Source of the DNA: Fomes fomentarius
Lineage: Eukaryota > Basidiomycota > Agaricomycetes > Polyporales > Polyporaceae
DNA length: 64,000 bases
NCBI GenBank assembly: GCA_022606135.1
Contig: JABYQN010000012.1
Location: 124,001 to 188,000, forward strand
Reading direction: 5' to 3'
In this document: one piece after another, positions 1 to 11,777 of the stretch
Position numbering within the stretch: the stretch's first letter is position 1
Layout of the letters: each line of letters opens with the position of its first letter
Notes under the pieces: model-generated
What the model was told of the DNA's origin: nothing
The model's database searches: none
Seen by the model: the letters and a program-made list of their open reading frames with translations, nothing else
Position numbers and translations under genes: made by a program

Positions 1-1968
1 CGTTTCGATCTCCTCTGCGTTCTTCGCGCTGGAACTTGCGCCCACCCAGTCGAGCAGCATGTACAGACCCTTTGAGCACCGTTGAAGTGACTCATTCTCT
101 GCTTTCTGGCCATGCTCCCGCAGTTCTTGCTCGACGACACGTATAGCTGATGTCACACTGAATGTCAGACCAGCACATGCACCATGTAGAGATGGATGGA
201 TGGCTCACCACGTTGTCTGACTGCGTTGCTGCAATGGCCGTAGTCGATATGCTTGTACCATGCCAGAGAGACAACCTTCTCGTATGCAACGGAAGTGTTT
301 CCCTGAATCAGTGCATTGGCCCAGACATGGTTGCGCCAGCGGCTGCTTGCACCACTAGGTATGTGGTAGGTATCCCAGAATCGGTCCATATTGGGAAGAC
401 CATCTGTATCCCACACTTTCGCTGTAAGCCAGAGATCACTCTGTATGGTCAGAGGGATGCCAGCTTTGTCCTGCTGATGACGATCCATCTCATCCACCAC
501 TTTCACGTACCAGGCAAGAAACTGTGGTGGATAGTCAAAATCGCAAACACAAATGGTGGCGTAGTCGTCGAGATAGGACTGGTCCATGGTGGTAGCATAC
601 GCCTTCGTCACCATTGTGGCATCGAGGTCATCTGAGGAATCAGAGATCTGGTGGAGCTCGCGTCCCCGCCATGTGAATGTCCAGGGCTTTTCTTCCCTGT
701 TCTCCGTCTCCCATCTTGAAAATGCATCGCGGCCATCATCCGAACGCCTCAATATACTCCTGATATGACATAGCTCGTTCCATAGTAACCGATGCAAGTG
801 GAAAGCTGCGACCTTCGCAGAACGTAGGGCGGCGAAGAGTACGTAGACCGGCGGAGATAGATAGCAGCAATCGGCTCGAAAGACAGGAATGAGCAATGTA
901 CCAATGGTGAAGGCAAATAGAAGACCAATGAGCGCTGATGCGACTGCAGCAACATCGGAATTGAGGCCCCACAGCAGAACGAGTAAGCCTCCAAAGAACA
1001 GCGCCAACGCGATCTGAAGGAGAACTGGAAGGACTGCGACAATCCCTGCGACGTGCCACTTCTCCAGATTTTGCAAGCGGTGTTGGCGGAGGCGAGCGAA
1101 AAGTCGTGAATCACCGAAGAGCCCGGTGCTGTACTCGTTTAGCCATTGCTTGACCATGATGCCGACTGATGCGGCAGAAAGACTGAAGATGAGACTCGAG
1201 AACCATAGCGCATTAAGCCATACGGCCCAGCGAGGTGCGGGAGGCGGAGGCGGGAGAACCTGGGATACACTCGGCTGAGTAGAGTTGACGAAGGAAGGAT
1301 TGACGGAGAAGCTGCTGAGCTGGACGGAGATTTGCTGGAGTGCGGCGAGAACAGGGTCAGGTGGAGGGGGCGAGAGGAGCTTGTAGGACTCGACTATTAG
1401 AGCTGTGAGCACGGCAGAGAAAAGACCCGCCTTGGACACATGCATATGAGCATTCAAAGTCGACGGGAAGTTGGATGAACAAGTACGCACGTAGACGAGG
1501 AGGGTGTCGATCTCCTCCTTCCAGCGTTTGACAAGCTCGTCACTGTAGTCCTTGACAATTTTGGCAGTCTCGTCCCAAGCCTTTTTCTTTTCCTCCACTG
1601 TGAAGTCATGTAGACGCTCAAACCAGCGACTCTACATGGATTGATATTGATGCCTGATTTTGACGAACACAAACAGAGCACCTCACGTACATAAACATCT
1701 GGGATTGCCCAGCTTTCAGGGAGTAGTTGAGGCCATTCCTCCTTCTCCGCCGGAGCGTTCTTACAGAATCAACTTGTTAGCGATGAAATCTGACTGACGA
1801 GTAGAGTACAGTTGCACAATGGAGGCCAAACACAGCGAGGCCGATCGAGCACAAGCGTCACATCTGAGTGAGAAATCGACATACCGTCTCTGGTGGCTTC
1901 CGGCCATGATCCTCTGGAGGTCGTTGGGGAGATGTGTCAGATGGAGATTGAATGAGGTGTGTCTCCAT
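1..1968 (-). CDS. DUF6535 multi-pass membrane protein, copy A (3' end cut by window edge)
   Basis: Exons on the minus strand: 1968-1885, 1759-1691, 1631-1491, 1430-209 and 146-1 (continues off the window). Every intron has GT and AG borders and every junction keeps frame; the 60-nt intron 1431-1490 brings LLVY next to AGLFSAV, the signature start of the DUF6535 domain. About 554 codons are visible. Four hydrophobic segments are seen: one directly after LLVY, one after the Pro-rich linker (PPPPAPRWAV), and a close pair ending near TIGTLLIP. The C-terminal third is soluble. DUF6535 proteins are abundant in Agaricomycetes and have no known biochemical role. Start chosen at the METHLIQ Met because the paralog at 36-38 kb uses the equivalent ATG and the same intron positions. 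No frameshift or stop is seen in the visible part. Confidence 0.88.
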
Positions 1969-3206
1969 GACGTCAGACGTTGGAGGGGAGCGGGAGCGAT
2001 GATGCGGACAGTGCTGAGAGAGAGTAGACGAAGAGGGCGAGAGGCTCCAGTACTCTCTGCTTACTAGTACTCCTGAACACTGGCCGTGATGGCCTCGCAC
2101 ATGATGACAGACAGCATGTGGCCATGCTTCTATATCTCATCTCGACAGAATTCACAGCATGTGACATGGTGCACGATATGAGACATCTAGCGCCTGTTCC
2201 CATCCATCGATTCACTCCTCCGAGGTCGAACGGCAGCCTCAAAGGCCCTTCCTTGCCTATATACTCCCTATTGGCAGGCATACCGCCCTCGGTGGCGCGC
2301 ATACACGTACCAGACACGCGAGAACCGCGACTGCTGTTGTATTAGCGCACAGCTGTCATACATGTCTGCGATACCATAATCACCGAGCGCTGGGCCTCGG
2401 GGGCATATTCCAAGTCTTCCGTGGTTCCATCAGCATGCGGTAACTGCGTGTCTATTACGCGCGCGGGGGAAAATGATAGAGGGGAAGATAGGAGCGAGCG
2501 CGATATTGAGTGGTCGGGCGATTGAGTCAAGTGAGGTGGTCGCGAACACGGTGAGCTCTCGATTCAGATGTAAGTACAGACCGGTATCATCAGCAAGGCA
2601 TGTGCAGAGCGCAGTCTGTTGTTGAGCTGGACGACGTGGGGCACTGGCGAAAGAGGCGAGGATCTCGCAGGTGGACCACGGGGACTGCGGATAGTCGCAC
2701 GAAGGCTCAAAGACCACCTATAGCTTCGATGTGTGGAGACTGAACCGAACAAGACACTGGGATGCGATCGGGCGCGCGGGTGATGCCACGGCGGAGGAGA
2801 ATGAAGAGAACGGACGACACAACATGAAAGATAAGATCAGTCTCCCGTACCGTTGTCGGAAGGAGCCGACCTGGATGTCCATAGTAGTCCAACAAGCAGA
2901 ACGAGAGCAAGTATCTGGTCCGGGGTAGGAACGGCTATCATATGAGGTGTAGCACGCTCCGGTGTGGCGGAGGAGGCGATATGACAGAGTGGCGGATCGC
3001 AAGTCGAGAGGACAGGAGCGCACACGGCAGTGGAGCAGACGGTGTATAAATTCTGGTGGCGGACAACAGGACGGTGAAGATGCTCATGCCTCGAAACTCC
3101 CAAGCAGGATGAGTTGCGGGAGCTCGAGTGCGAGATACTAGCTTGGTCTCTAAGCGAATGCCTGTCATTGTCTATACCAGCCGTTGGAGACCTGATAACG
3201 TACCGT

Positions 3207-3335
3207 CTGACGTGTCCCGCAGAAGGCAAAGGTCAGGCGGCTGCCAGAGAGTTCGCCGAGATGTTCGAGTTTCGCGACCTCGCGCAATCCTCGTGTACAC
3301 GAATTCCGCAGTCGCGCAACGTTCAGTGCACGTGC
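3207..3335 (-). other. Conserved exon-like stretch of unknown function (copy A)
   Basis: On the minus strand this reads an open peptide of about 40 residues with the core KLEHLGELSG followed by RLTFAF, ending at a good donor (GTACGTTATC). The same peptide is open at 39640-39770, and a weaker relative lies near 4970-5040. Conservation of the peptide and donor suggests a lost or unrecognised gene lying divergently from nothing I can name. I could not find convincing flanking exons, so this may be a relic. Confidence 0.3.
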
Positions 3336-4545
3336 GTGAGGGGGTAGGAGGGGGTGCAGGAAGAGTCATGGTGCAGGCAGTTTCGCGCCCTGCCGCAGTT
3401 GGGAAACTGGCCTTGCGAGTTGATTGTATGCGTGATGAGGTCGGATGTCGGTATGCAGGGGTCCCGCGAGCTGTTATACACTCGGCCGCCTCTCGATCTC
3501 CCATGCCGTGTGGGTGTCCATTGAGGCGGTCGAGGTCGGACGCCCTATGTACAAGGAGCGAATCCGACAAGATGAGCATGTTCTCAAGCTCACCCGATCT
3601 TCATGCGAACACACTCACAGGTCGCAGAATGTTGGAATGCATAGATAGGAGCGATGCACGGTGAGCCTAGGGGCAGGATGTATACAGTTTTCATACCTCG
3701 ACGGTGGAGAACTCGACCTTGAGAGCTGAAATTGAACTTGATGGGGTTGCACACCAGACGGAAGGTCTATAAGGTCAATGGATGCTCAATCACCCCCTTA
3801 TCGACTCATCGTCCGAGATGTGTTGATGAACGGGCGCGAAATGTTGCAATACAATGACAATACCATTGACTTCGCCTGACAACCACAACCACAGAGGAGG
3901 TTTTGGATGTCATGGAACGCTTCGCGTGAGGCTGTTCAGGTGTGCGAAAGGGGTGTTAGGGAGAGATTCGCACCGGAACTGCTGAGAACCGGCCTCAGTA
4001 CGAGTCGAGCTCGGACACCATGTGCTCGGGAAACGTTATCAGACGTCTCATCCATCGTTCGAAGCGTGATTGAGGCCATGTAGCAGGAGCTCGAGTGCAA
4101 GTACAGCGGGATGACGACCGACGTGCGCCGTGAGATCGGGCGTGTCGAATGGTCTAGGTCTACTTATCAGACCAGCGAGAGGCGAGTCTCTTGAATCGGA
4201 CAAAGTCACCTGAGGGACACCGAGGGATTAACGAACGAAGTAGAATTCCAGTGCTCGCCTTGGGGCATGATTGCGCGCAAGATGACTCGCGAGAGTTGAT
4301 TGCTCCGGCTCTCGTCGGGAAGCGGCAGGCGACATGGGAGGCAGGGGTGACTACTGGAGCTTGGGAGTGCACGACAGCACACAGCAGTGTCGTCAGTACG
4401 TTGCACTTCTCCGGAGGTCGGAACCCATACAGAGACTCAGAGGTATTGATGAGCGGGGAAGGGAGGACGTACATCGTGGTTTGTGCCTTTCTTATCGAAC
4501 GCCTGCTGTGCGAGCGTGTCGTCCAGCACGAATAGCCCAAACAGC

Positions 4546-6180
4546 GCCGCGCACTGGGTCACCAACGGTCTCGGCGGGTTGAAAAGCCGTGCTACAACGA
4601 TGGACCCCGATCAGTATCTGTACGCACGCAAACAGGTCACGGCGCTCTGCTAAAATACCACAATGCGGTGCAATTTTCTCGATATCACTCCTCGAGATTT
4701 CCACGCCAACTGGTGGTTCAGGATGGAGATGGAGTGGCACGGTGGTTGGAGGATGAGCCGGCGGGGGTGGAGTGAAGGCGAAGGGAGAGCCTAGCGAGGA
4801 GGTGTCCAAGCGTCCCCAGACAGGCCCGCACGCGAAGTGTGCGTGCTCGAGCCGGGCAGGGTCGCCTCCTCGTCCAGCCCTGTTGATCATCGAGGCCGTA
4901 CATCATGGACAATTTGCTCGACCGTGGCACCGGCGAACCCGCGGCGGGTCCTGCGTTGAGGGGAGTCTAAAGGCGGCGCAAGCTTCGCGACCTCGCGCGA
5001 TCCTCACGTACACGCAATTCGCGCAGACGTCACATGCATGTGCCTAAGCTATGTTCGATTGCGGCAGAGGGGAGTTACAATGGTAAAGGCGGGTTTGTGC
5101 ACCTCCGCCACTGGCAACACGCCCTTGCGAGTCGATCAATTCACACTTGACAAGGTCGCGTATCAGTGTGCAGTACTCACGCGAAGTGTGATACTCCGCC
5201 ACCTCAATACTCCGCGTCGTGCGGGAGTACAAGATGCTGAACTTGAAGAGGGCGAGGTCATTAGTCTAATGTAGAAGCGATGAAATCGTCGAGTGCCAAT
5301 GTTCTCAAACTCACCCGATCTTCGCAGAGTCGCTAAGAATAGTCGCTGGTGGATGGATGTTGTTGGATACCCATCGTTGTGGCTCGAATGGGTTCGTCAC
5401 GGTGGTCAGCATCATAGCCTAGATATGGGCAAGTAGCTCGGTCGGCTCGAGCGCAGGGAGTCGCACTAGTCCATTCGATGACTAGGATCTGCAGAGACCT
5501 TTATATCAGCGGACGAAGTGAGGTTCTGCTCCCTCACCTTGAGCCATGATTGCGGAACGGACTCGCGAGGGTCAGATGATCAGCTCTCGTTGAAGTTTCA
5601 GCTTCTACGCCGGTAGGCGACAGGAGAGGCGTGACTATTGAACTTGCGAGGTTAGCGCACGACACGAGGGATGGACAAGGTACTTACTCTACTGGTTACT
5701 CAACTACTAGGCACGCAATCGCACGTACTAGCGCAGGGCAGTAGATTGACGCGTGAAGGGGGAGAGATCCACAGCTACTAGGATACACAGAGACCGTGCC
5801 CGAGCCCGAGCTTGAGCTTCGAGGCTATCCTGAGTGAGAAAGAGGGTCGAGAGCTGTGCTAGACTTGCGATGATGGCTTCCTCTGCAGCTGTTGGCTGAC
5901 GCGCTCCTCCTGTCCAGCAGTGTACCTATAGGGAGCAATGATTCCGTTGTCCGCGCTGAGGAAGCCATGGTTGGTTGAGTGGAGAGGATGAAGGCGTAGG
6001 GCATGTCTCGTCTACATCGCTAGACGCCATGCAAGTGTCCAGGGTCCGAGGGCGTCCTGGGTAGTCTGCTAGCAGTCAGCTCCCGCACTCCTCTACACGG
6101 ATAGCGTACCTACTGAGAGCACTAGGCCCGCTGTTGACGCGTTGAGTCGTTGACGTTGAGAGGCCATCGTGGAAGAGTCA
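4546..6180. other. No convincing gene; decayed duplicated pieces
   Basis: Parts of 4500-5000 resemble 12500-13000 on the same strand. Shared stretches include TGGGTCACCAACGGTCTC at about 4555 and 12530, and ACAATTTGCTCGA at about 4910 and 12920. In both, the minus strand gives short open pieces with frame breaks, so a shared ancestral gene that has decayed is likely. From 5280 to 6180 I see no coding signal, RNA gene or clear repeat. Confidence 0.4.
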
Positions 6181-8110
6181 AGCATCAATAGCGCCCGCGA
6201 GACTTGTAAGCGCTACGTGGCGGTTGTCGGACCGACCACTACACCGATCTTCCTCGCTGACTCTTCAGTACCGTTCTTCGCGTCCCTCCCCTCCTGTCTC
6301 TTGCTCCTGGCCATTGGGTGACACAGGCAACAACTGAGGACCGCAATAATCAGCCTCTACTCTCGAATGGGCTCGCTTGCAGCCGGGGTCGCTCGCTTTT
6401 CAAATCTCAATCCGGAGCAGGGGCAAGTACACGAACGAAGGAGCTCTGTACTTGGATACGCTGCAGTTGGCTGGGACGCGAAGTGCGTCTTCTCTCCATC
6501 TCATTACAGACTACCGACCTCGTACCTCATCTGTCGTCCTTGGTTCCCATCTTCTCTCTCCGCTGCCTGCGTCCTTGAGCGACGTCTGCAGACTTCGATA
6601 ATGTGGTGGAAGAACCATGATGGCTGTACGTGTACTCTCCGTGTCTACAACACCGAATGTACGTCCTCATCTCCCATATCCATCCCTCGACACGCTCTCC
6701 CGTGGCTCTCTCTGGCTATACCCGTGGTGTACTAGTCTGCAATGCTTTCGACACCCGAGCGTTTTCTACACCTACGCCGTGACGATCTCAACAGCCTGAG
6801 ACGGCCGTCTCACCCAAAGCACATGAGGCGCGGAGAACATCGTCATTAACACGCGTGGTGTTCTGACAACTTGTGCTGTATTCCTCCATGTCTCGCTCGT
6901 GTCGTCGCTGGACCAAGATGCGGTTCTGGACACGCTGGAGATCATCGAGGCTCCATGTTGAGCCCTCCCGTTCTTTTTCCCTTAGCAGGGCATCTTCGAC
7001 TGACTATCCAGTCCCTATCAACGAGCTCCATCTGGTCCTCGACCCACACATACCGCCGCTTGGTCGCATCCCTCGAGCTGCAAGACCTCGTGCTCGTGCT
7101 CTATTTAATGCTGGTTGACCTATCTTGAGCTCCGGTCGGGATCGTACGTCTAACACCCCAGCCTTCGCCTGTCGCGAGGTACGTTCTCATTTCGTATGCA
7201 TCCTATGCTTCCACGTTCTCCGTGGACTATTGGTATTCGCTAGGACCAGCACACCCGCCTCCTTGTATGTACGCTAGTGATGGGAGGACTGACGCACCTG
7301 TGACACAGATGTGTGTCGTCTTCGTTCCGACGCACTTGTCATCCTCCATCGCCTGGACTATGAGCGAAGTTCGGGACAGGCCGCCTGTGCTGCAAGGGCC
7401 GTGTGCGTTGATTCTGCGGTTGGGCTCGACTCGACAGTTCCCGGACCTCCGGATCGTCTTCCATTCAACACGCTCACTGTCATGAGGCCGAGATCAACCG
7501 CTGCTTCTGTTGCAACGTCCCTGTATCTCGCTCCCCTCGCTCCCCCTGCCATTTTTTCTTGAGCTCCTTGGGCCAGAACCCCGCCCGCGCGTCACGGAAT
7601 GCGCTCTACCGGATTCGTCTCAACATCGGACACGTCGACATGTGGGAGATCTGACACTCCCGTCCAGTACCCAATCTGCATGTATGCGCTGGTCCGCATA
7701 GCGGTTCGGTTCCACGCTATCTCCCCTTCATACGCGATTGTCATGTGAATACGGAAGAAGACCTCGGCGGACGCGGTCCCACGCGGTGCATGTTATCGGG
7801 GTGGAGAACGGGGCTCCCGGACGTCCCGGTTGACGTGGTGTGATGTCGAGGACGGTCGAGTGCAACACCTGTGCGCGAGAAGAGGCGCATCTCGGGAGAG
7901 TCTGGCGCACCTGATCGTGGACAGTGCGTGCGTTGCTGGCTCTCGCTATTTGTTGCTTGACACAGTTCTGCAAGTCCAGACGGATTGAGAGCGTGTACGG
8001 CGTATATAGGACTATAGATCATTTTCAGTCTATATTGACATACGCCATGACTTGCCGGATCGACGTCGATCCGGCGTCCAGGATAAGTTTGGACTGTGCG
8101 TCATTCCGCC
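6180..8110 (+). repeat. Interspersed repeat R1, copy 1
   Basis: This copy starts near AATAGCGCCCGCGAG and runs to about TTTGGACTGTGCGTCAT. The same order of landmarks is found on the plus strand at 32215-33910 and, for the left half, inverted at 40840-41835. Shared landmarks are GTTGGCTGGGACGCG (about 6465), a stretch ending in GGACACGCTGGAGATCATCGAGGCTC (6925-6955, quoted here only as a landmark region), and GAGAGCGTGTACGGCGTATAT (about 7988). Reading frames are short and differ between copies, so I cannot assign a protein. No terminal repeats or target duplication were found. It could be a decayed gene family or a non-coding element. Confidence 0.55.
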
Positions 8111-8586
8111 CTTGGTTGCTCTCGCTGGCCTTCATGAAAACGGACGAGGCCATGTATTTGCCGCCATTCTGAGTATGATATAATGGACAGTTCGCGTCCG
8201 TTTGGCCTTGTACTACGACCGTCGGAATGTACTCACAGTTCCTCGACTCTGGCGACGCATTCTCAATTCTCCACGGGAGCTTCAGCCTGAGCCTGCCCCA
8301 TCGGGTGCTCCGACGCGGACATAGTACAGTGATACTAGTAGCTCCGATGCCACAAGAACGATAAATTGCATATTATCATCGGTTTCTCAACAATCTTATT
8401 ACCGCGGTTTCTCGCCGAGTCTCTGCTTCCGCGTATCTGCCATGCCAAAGTCACTCTTCTGCTATCAATGTGATAGTGGGGCACACCGTGCGCAGGAAGT
8501 CATGGCCACATGGCAATTACACCCACGCGTGGCGCTTGATCACTATCTATACCTGCCCCCACCTACACAGCCCTTCAGCTTTCTGC

Positions 8587-11096
8587 ATGTCGACGTCGTC
8601 CCTCATGTCCACCACAACATCCCTTCTCCCTTCTGTGGTGGCTACCCTCCCTGTAGAAGTCGAGGAAGGCATTATCGACAAACTCCACTATCACATAGAT
8701 GCCCTTCGGAACTGCGCCTTGACATGCCGTCGCTGGCTTCCCCGTACTCGTTACCACCTCTTCGCTACCATCCGCGTCACGACGAAGGATGAGCTCTTTT
8801 CACTCTGCACATCACTGTCTCAATCTCCTCATCTACTTCCACTTGTGTGCTCCCTCACGTTCAGGCTCTATGCGCAAAACGACCGTCACATCCGGCCCAC
8901 GGCGCATCTATTTCAGATGGTGCCAGTCCCGCTCTTGACCTCACTTTCGAACTTGTTTTGTTGGAGGTTTTGTGGCATATCCTACAGGTCGTCGTCGGAT
9001 ATGCATGTACATGTCTATCCCTTGACCCTGGCGTACCACCGCAAGGCACTTGCGACCATTCGAAGACTCGCTACTACCGTGCGGGAACTCCACCTGATCA
9101 AATTGGCTTTTATCACTCCTGTTGACTGCGCCAGGCTGGTCTCATCTATGCCAGCCCTGCGGAAGCTGCGTTGTGAGGATGTCGGATTCAAATTGTGGCA
9201 AGACCCTGAAGTGGTGGACACGTGCATCGATCGACTCGCTCCCATTTTGCACGTTGAGTCTTTGACTGTGTGTAATCCGACTTCCTTGTGTATCATGAAT
9301 ATCCTCAGACTCACGAAATTTTGCAGCTCATTAACTTTGGGACACAAGGAGTGGATCTTCTGTTGAAAATGCTACAATCCACAATTGAAACCCTCACATT
9401 CGAAGTCCGACTAGCCGCGAACGGTTCGTGTACTATCACCCTCTACCACCCCGGTTATAAGGCCTAACGTCCTGGCCTGTGTAGATCCGACCCTGTCTCT
9501 TATCTCAAGATTGGAGAGACTGCGGTCATTGAGATTGTTCGTAGGAGATCACGACTCCTTTGCTGCTATGATAAAACCAGCAACCAATGTCCTCAACTCC
9601 CTCGCCCGTCTAGACGCGCTGACCGTCGAAATAAAGTATGAGTCACCGAGTCACCTCGAGGTCTTCGGAGACAGCCGGGATGACGAGACAGCATGTCAAC
9701 AATTCGAGGAATCAGCTATCAGACTCAATCCGAGTCGTGTACTCTTCGTGCTAGGTTGCTACGGGCGAGAACGGACAGTATTGTGGACCCGGACACTGCA
9801 GTGTATATTCCCCACTCTACACAAACAATGCCCGTTTAAAGTCCAGTGTCAGGGAGGTGAGAGGTCTTTTTTTGAATTGCGTCCTGATGCTGACTGAGCC
9901 CGCTATGCACTTCAGACCTGGACGACCTTGCGGAGCCGAACAGTTACGGCCATGACGGCACGGTGGATGCTCTAGCTGCATCGCCCGATGGTCGATGGAT
10001 TGCGAGCGCGTCAGAGGATGAAACGCTCATACTCTGGAGGGTAGACCGAGGGCATGGAGGCCCGGCTCACCTTAAAGTCGCTGTCGACTGGTGTACCGGC
10101 CAGGATATTGAAAAGCTCCAGTTTTCGCCGGATAGCAGGTATATTGCCTCTGTAGCGGCCACGGGAGTCGAGATCTGTATCTGGGACGTGACCACCGGCA
10201 CACGGCTGGGAACCCTTGGAATGCTTGGCCCCCGAGGTTTACACATAGGGTTGAGTCGGATGACATCATGCATAGTGTGGTTGCAGGATGGAACTCTCGT
10301 TGTGTCTCATATCACTACCAACACCAAGCGACTCTTCTGTTGGTATACCGTGCCATCGAAAGAACTCACTGGATCCGGAGGCTTGACAAATCCTCCTTCT
10401 CTCGCCATCCCTCCGGATGCGACGTACTCTATCACCGACCGCGGTCTTGTTCAAGTGGCATATCGTCGCCTGCCCTTGATGACCATGCGCGAAGAGTATC
10501 TAGAGCACTCGATCTCCCTCGATGGGAGCCTACTCGCCCTGCTGGACACTGACGGCAGCGTCACAATGTGGGACATGGCCTTTGGTACACTCTCACCGCC
10601 CCGTCATATGCGGCTCGGACTCCCCACGCCTGGGCCGTCGATCGAGGGAGATCCATTGAATGCTGTATCCGACCTGGCGACTCAGAAATCCTTCATCGCC
10701 TACCATGAGATCCCGATATGGTACTATGCTATCGTTGACAGGGTATACTCGAATGCACCCGTCGCGCAAGGTGGAATCACACTGCTCATCATGATGCTCG
10801 ACTCGGAGCTGTGCACGATGTGTTTTTCTCCTTGCGGTCGACTGTTCGCCACGAACACCTCAAGGAGCTTAGTAGTCCATCTGTGGAGGGTGAACGATGG
10901 CATGTGTTTGGCCACCTTCAATCCCCCGGACTACCTGGACCCCTTTCGGGCCAAATTTTTAACCACCTGCAGTATGTTCACTCAAGACAGTCAGACGTTG
11001 GTCTACGGAGATAATAATGGGACAGTCCACGTTCGCGATATCGGACACTTGGACGTTCTCGCAGGGGCAACTAGTAGTACCACTGTAGCTCAGTAG
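8587..11096 (+). CDS. F-box protein with C-terminal WD40 repeats, copy A
   Basis: Exons 8587-9267, 9327-9423, 9485-9856 and 9916-11096 join in frame to 776 residues. Introns are 59, 61 and 59 nt and sit at the same places as in the inverted paralog at 47.6-50.1 kb. Residues about 20-65 form an F-box of the fungal type (LPVEVEEGIIDKL, then CALTCRRWLP). Residues about 66-380 are leucine-rich and resemble the usual F-box substrate region. From about residue 384 the protein has WD40-like blades (SPDGRWIASASED, then LILWRVD; FSPDSRYIAS, then ICIWDV). F-box proteins usually link substrates to the SCF ubiquitin ligase through Skp1, and WD40 propellers often recognise the substrate; that role is inferred here. 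An in-frame GTG near 9963 begins the longest uninterrupted stretch of the last exon, which could wrongly split the gene in two. Start ATG 8587 was preferred; 8605 is an alternative. Confidence 0.85.
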
Positions 11097-11275
11097 TGCA
11101 CATACGGACATATGGTCTCAGCTACTGCGTTGCTACTGTAACACTCTCTAGGATGTCTCGCTGATTCGTCTATGGTCTATATGTGTCAGAAGTAGTATTG
11201 ATCTACAGACTCAATGTATATATAGAGCAACATGCCGTAGCAAGGTCCCGATGTACTTGTACTAATATATGTATT
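11097..11275 (+). other. Downstream flank of F-box/WD40 copy A
   Basis: About 150 bases here match the flank of the inverted paralog near 47500-47560 (shared CATGCCGTAGCAAGGTCCC), so the duplication includes the 3' end of the transcript unit. No separate gene is seen. Confidence 0.6.
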
Positions 11276-11777
11276 TTACCCGTCCTTCTTCTCCGAGTCC
11301 TCGAGAGTGTGTGCATGCTCGTGTTCTGCGGCAATCTCGACCTGCTTCTTCGCATTCACAGAGCTCAGGTATGCATCTATTGAGCACGCAATAGGGTTGT
11401 CAGTACGTTGCAGTTCGCCAGAGGACGGGAGGATGACTGTACGCACTCCAGAAGAGCGAGACGACACCGATGGTGACGAAGAAATGATGCGGCGCGAGCG
11501 CGAAGTTCACGATCTGGGCCGGAATAAACACGCCCCTGTGTGAACGCAAAAAAGCACTCAGCCGACGCGACACGCCCAGGACGAGGATGAGTGTACGTAC
11601 CAGTTACGAATTATCGACGGGACATATGCCTAGAGGTGGCACATCAGTGTGCGATCTCCAGACTCCAGAGGCCACAGCTGAGAGAATGGGAACTGACCTC
11701 CTGTATACGCTCCTTGGCGACGTTGACGCTCTTGCTATCGAGCAGCGTAAGACTGCGCAAGAACATGGCGACGATAC
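11276..11777 (-). CDS. Mpv17/PMP22-like membrane protein, C-terminal part only
   Basis: Four exons join in frame on the minus strand: 11777-11698, 11629-11601, 11535-11447 and 11376-11276. They encode the diagnostic end of the Mpv17/PMP22 family: AYVPSIIRNWGVFIPAQ, then IVNFALAP, then SLFWNAYLS, then a charged tail rich in Glu and His. The family members are small four-helix proteins of peroxisomal or mitochondrial inner membranes. Splice borders are GT/AG and the phases match. The expected glycine-rich stretch before these exons is changed (MFLRSLTLLDSKS), and I could not find the N-terminal exons. The sequence upstream (11880-12160) is partly duplicated in tandem. The gene may therefore be a fragment. 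Confidence 0.62.

Larger units (their letters stand above)
1..4545. repeat. Segmental duplication block, copy 1 (DUF6535 gene plus about 2.6 kb upstream)
   Basis: Sequence from the left edge to about 4545 matches 36395 to about 40770 in the same orientation, with small indels. The match covers the DUF6535 gene, its promoter side, and non-genic sequence to its right. Matching landmarks include GGCGAACTCTCTGG on the minus strand near 3250 and 39690, and a run near 4190-4440 repeated at 40530-40760. Intron positions are the same in the two gene copies. Block ends are approximate because they were found by eye. Apart from the DUF6535 gene I recognise no complete gene in 1969-4545. Confidence 0.8.

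Noticed and set aside
4060..4540. Minus-strand open frame of 126 codons beside the duplication end
   Set aside because: The copy at 40500-40760 shifts frame and uses different stops, so coding is not supported.
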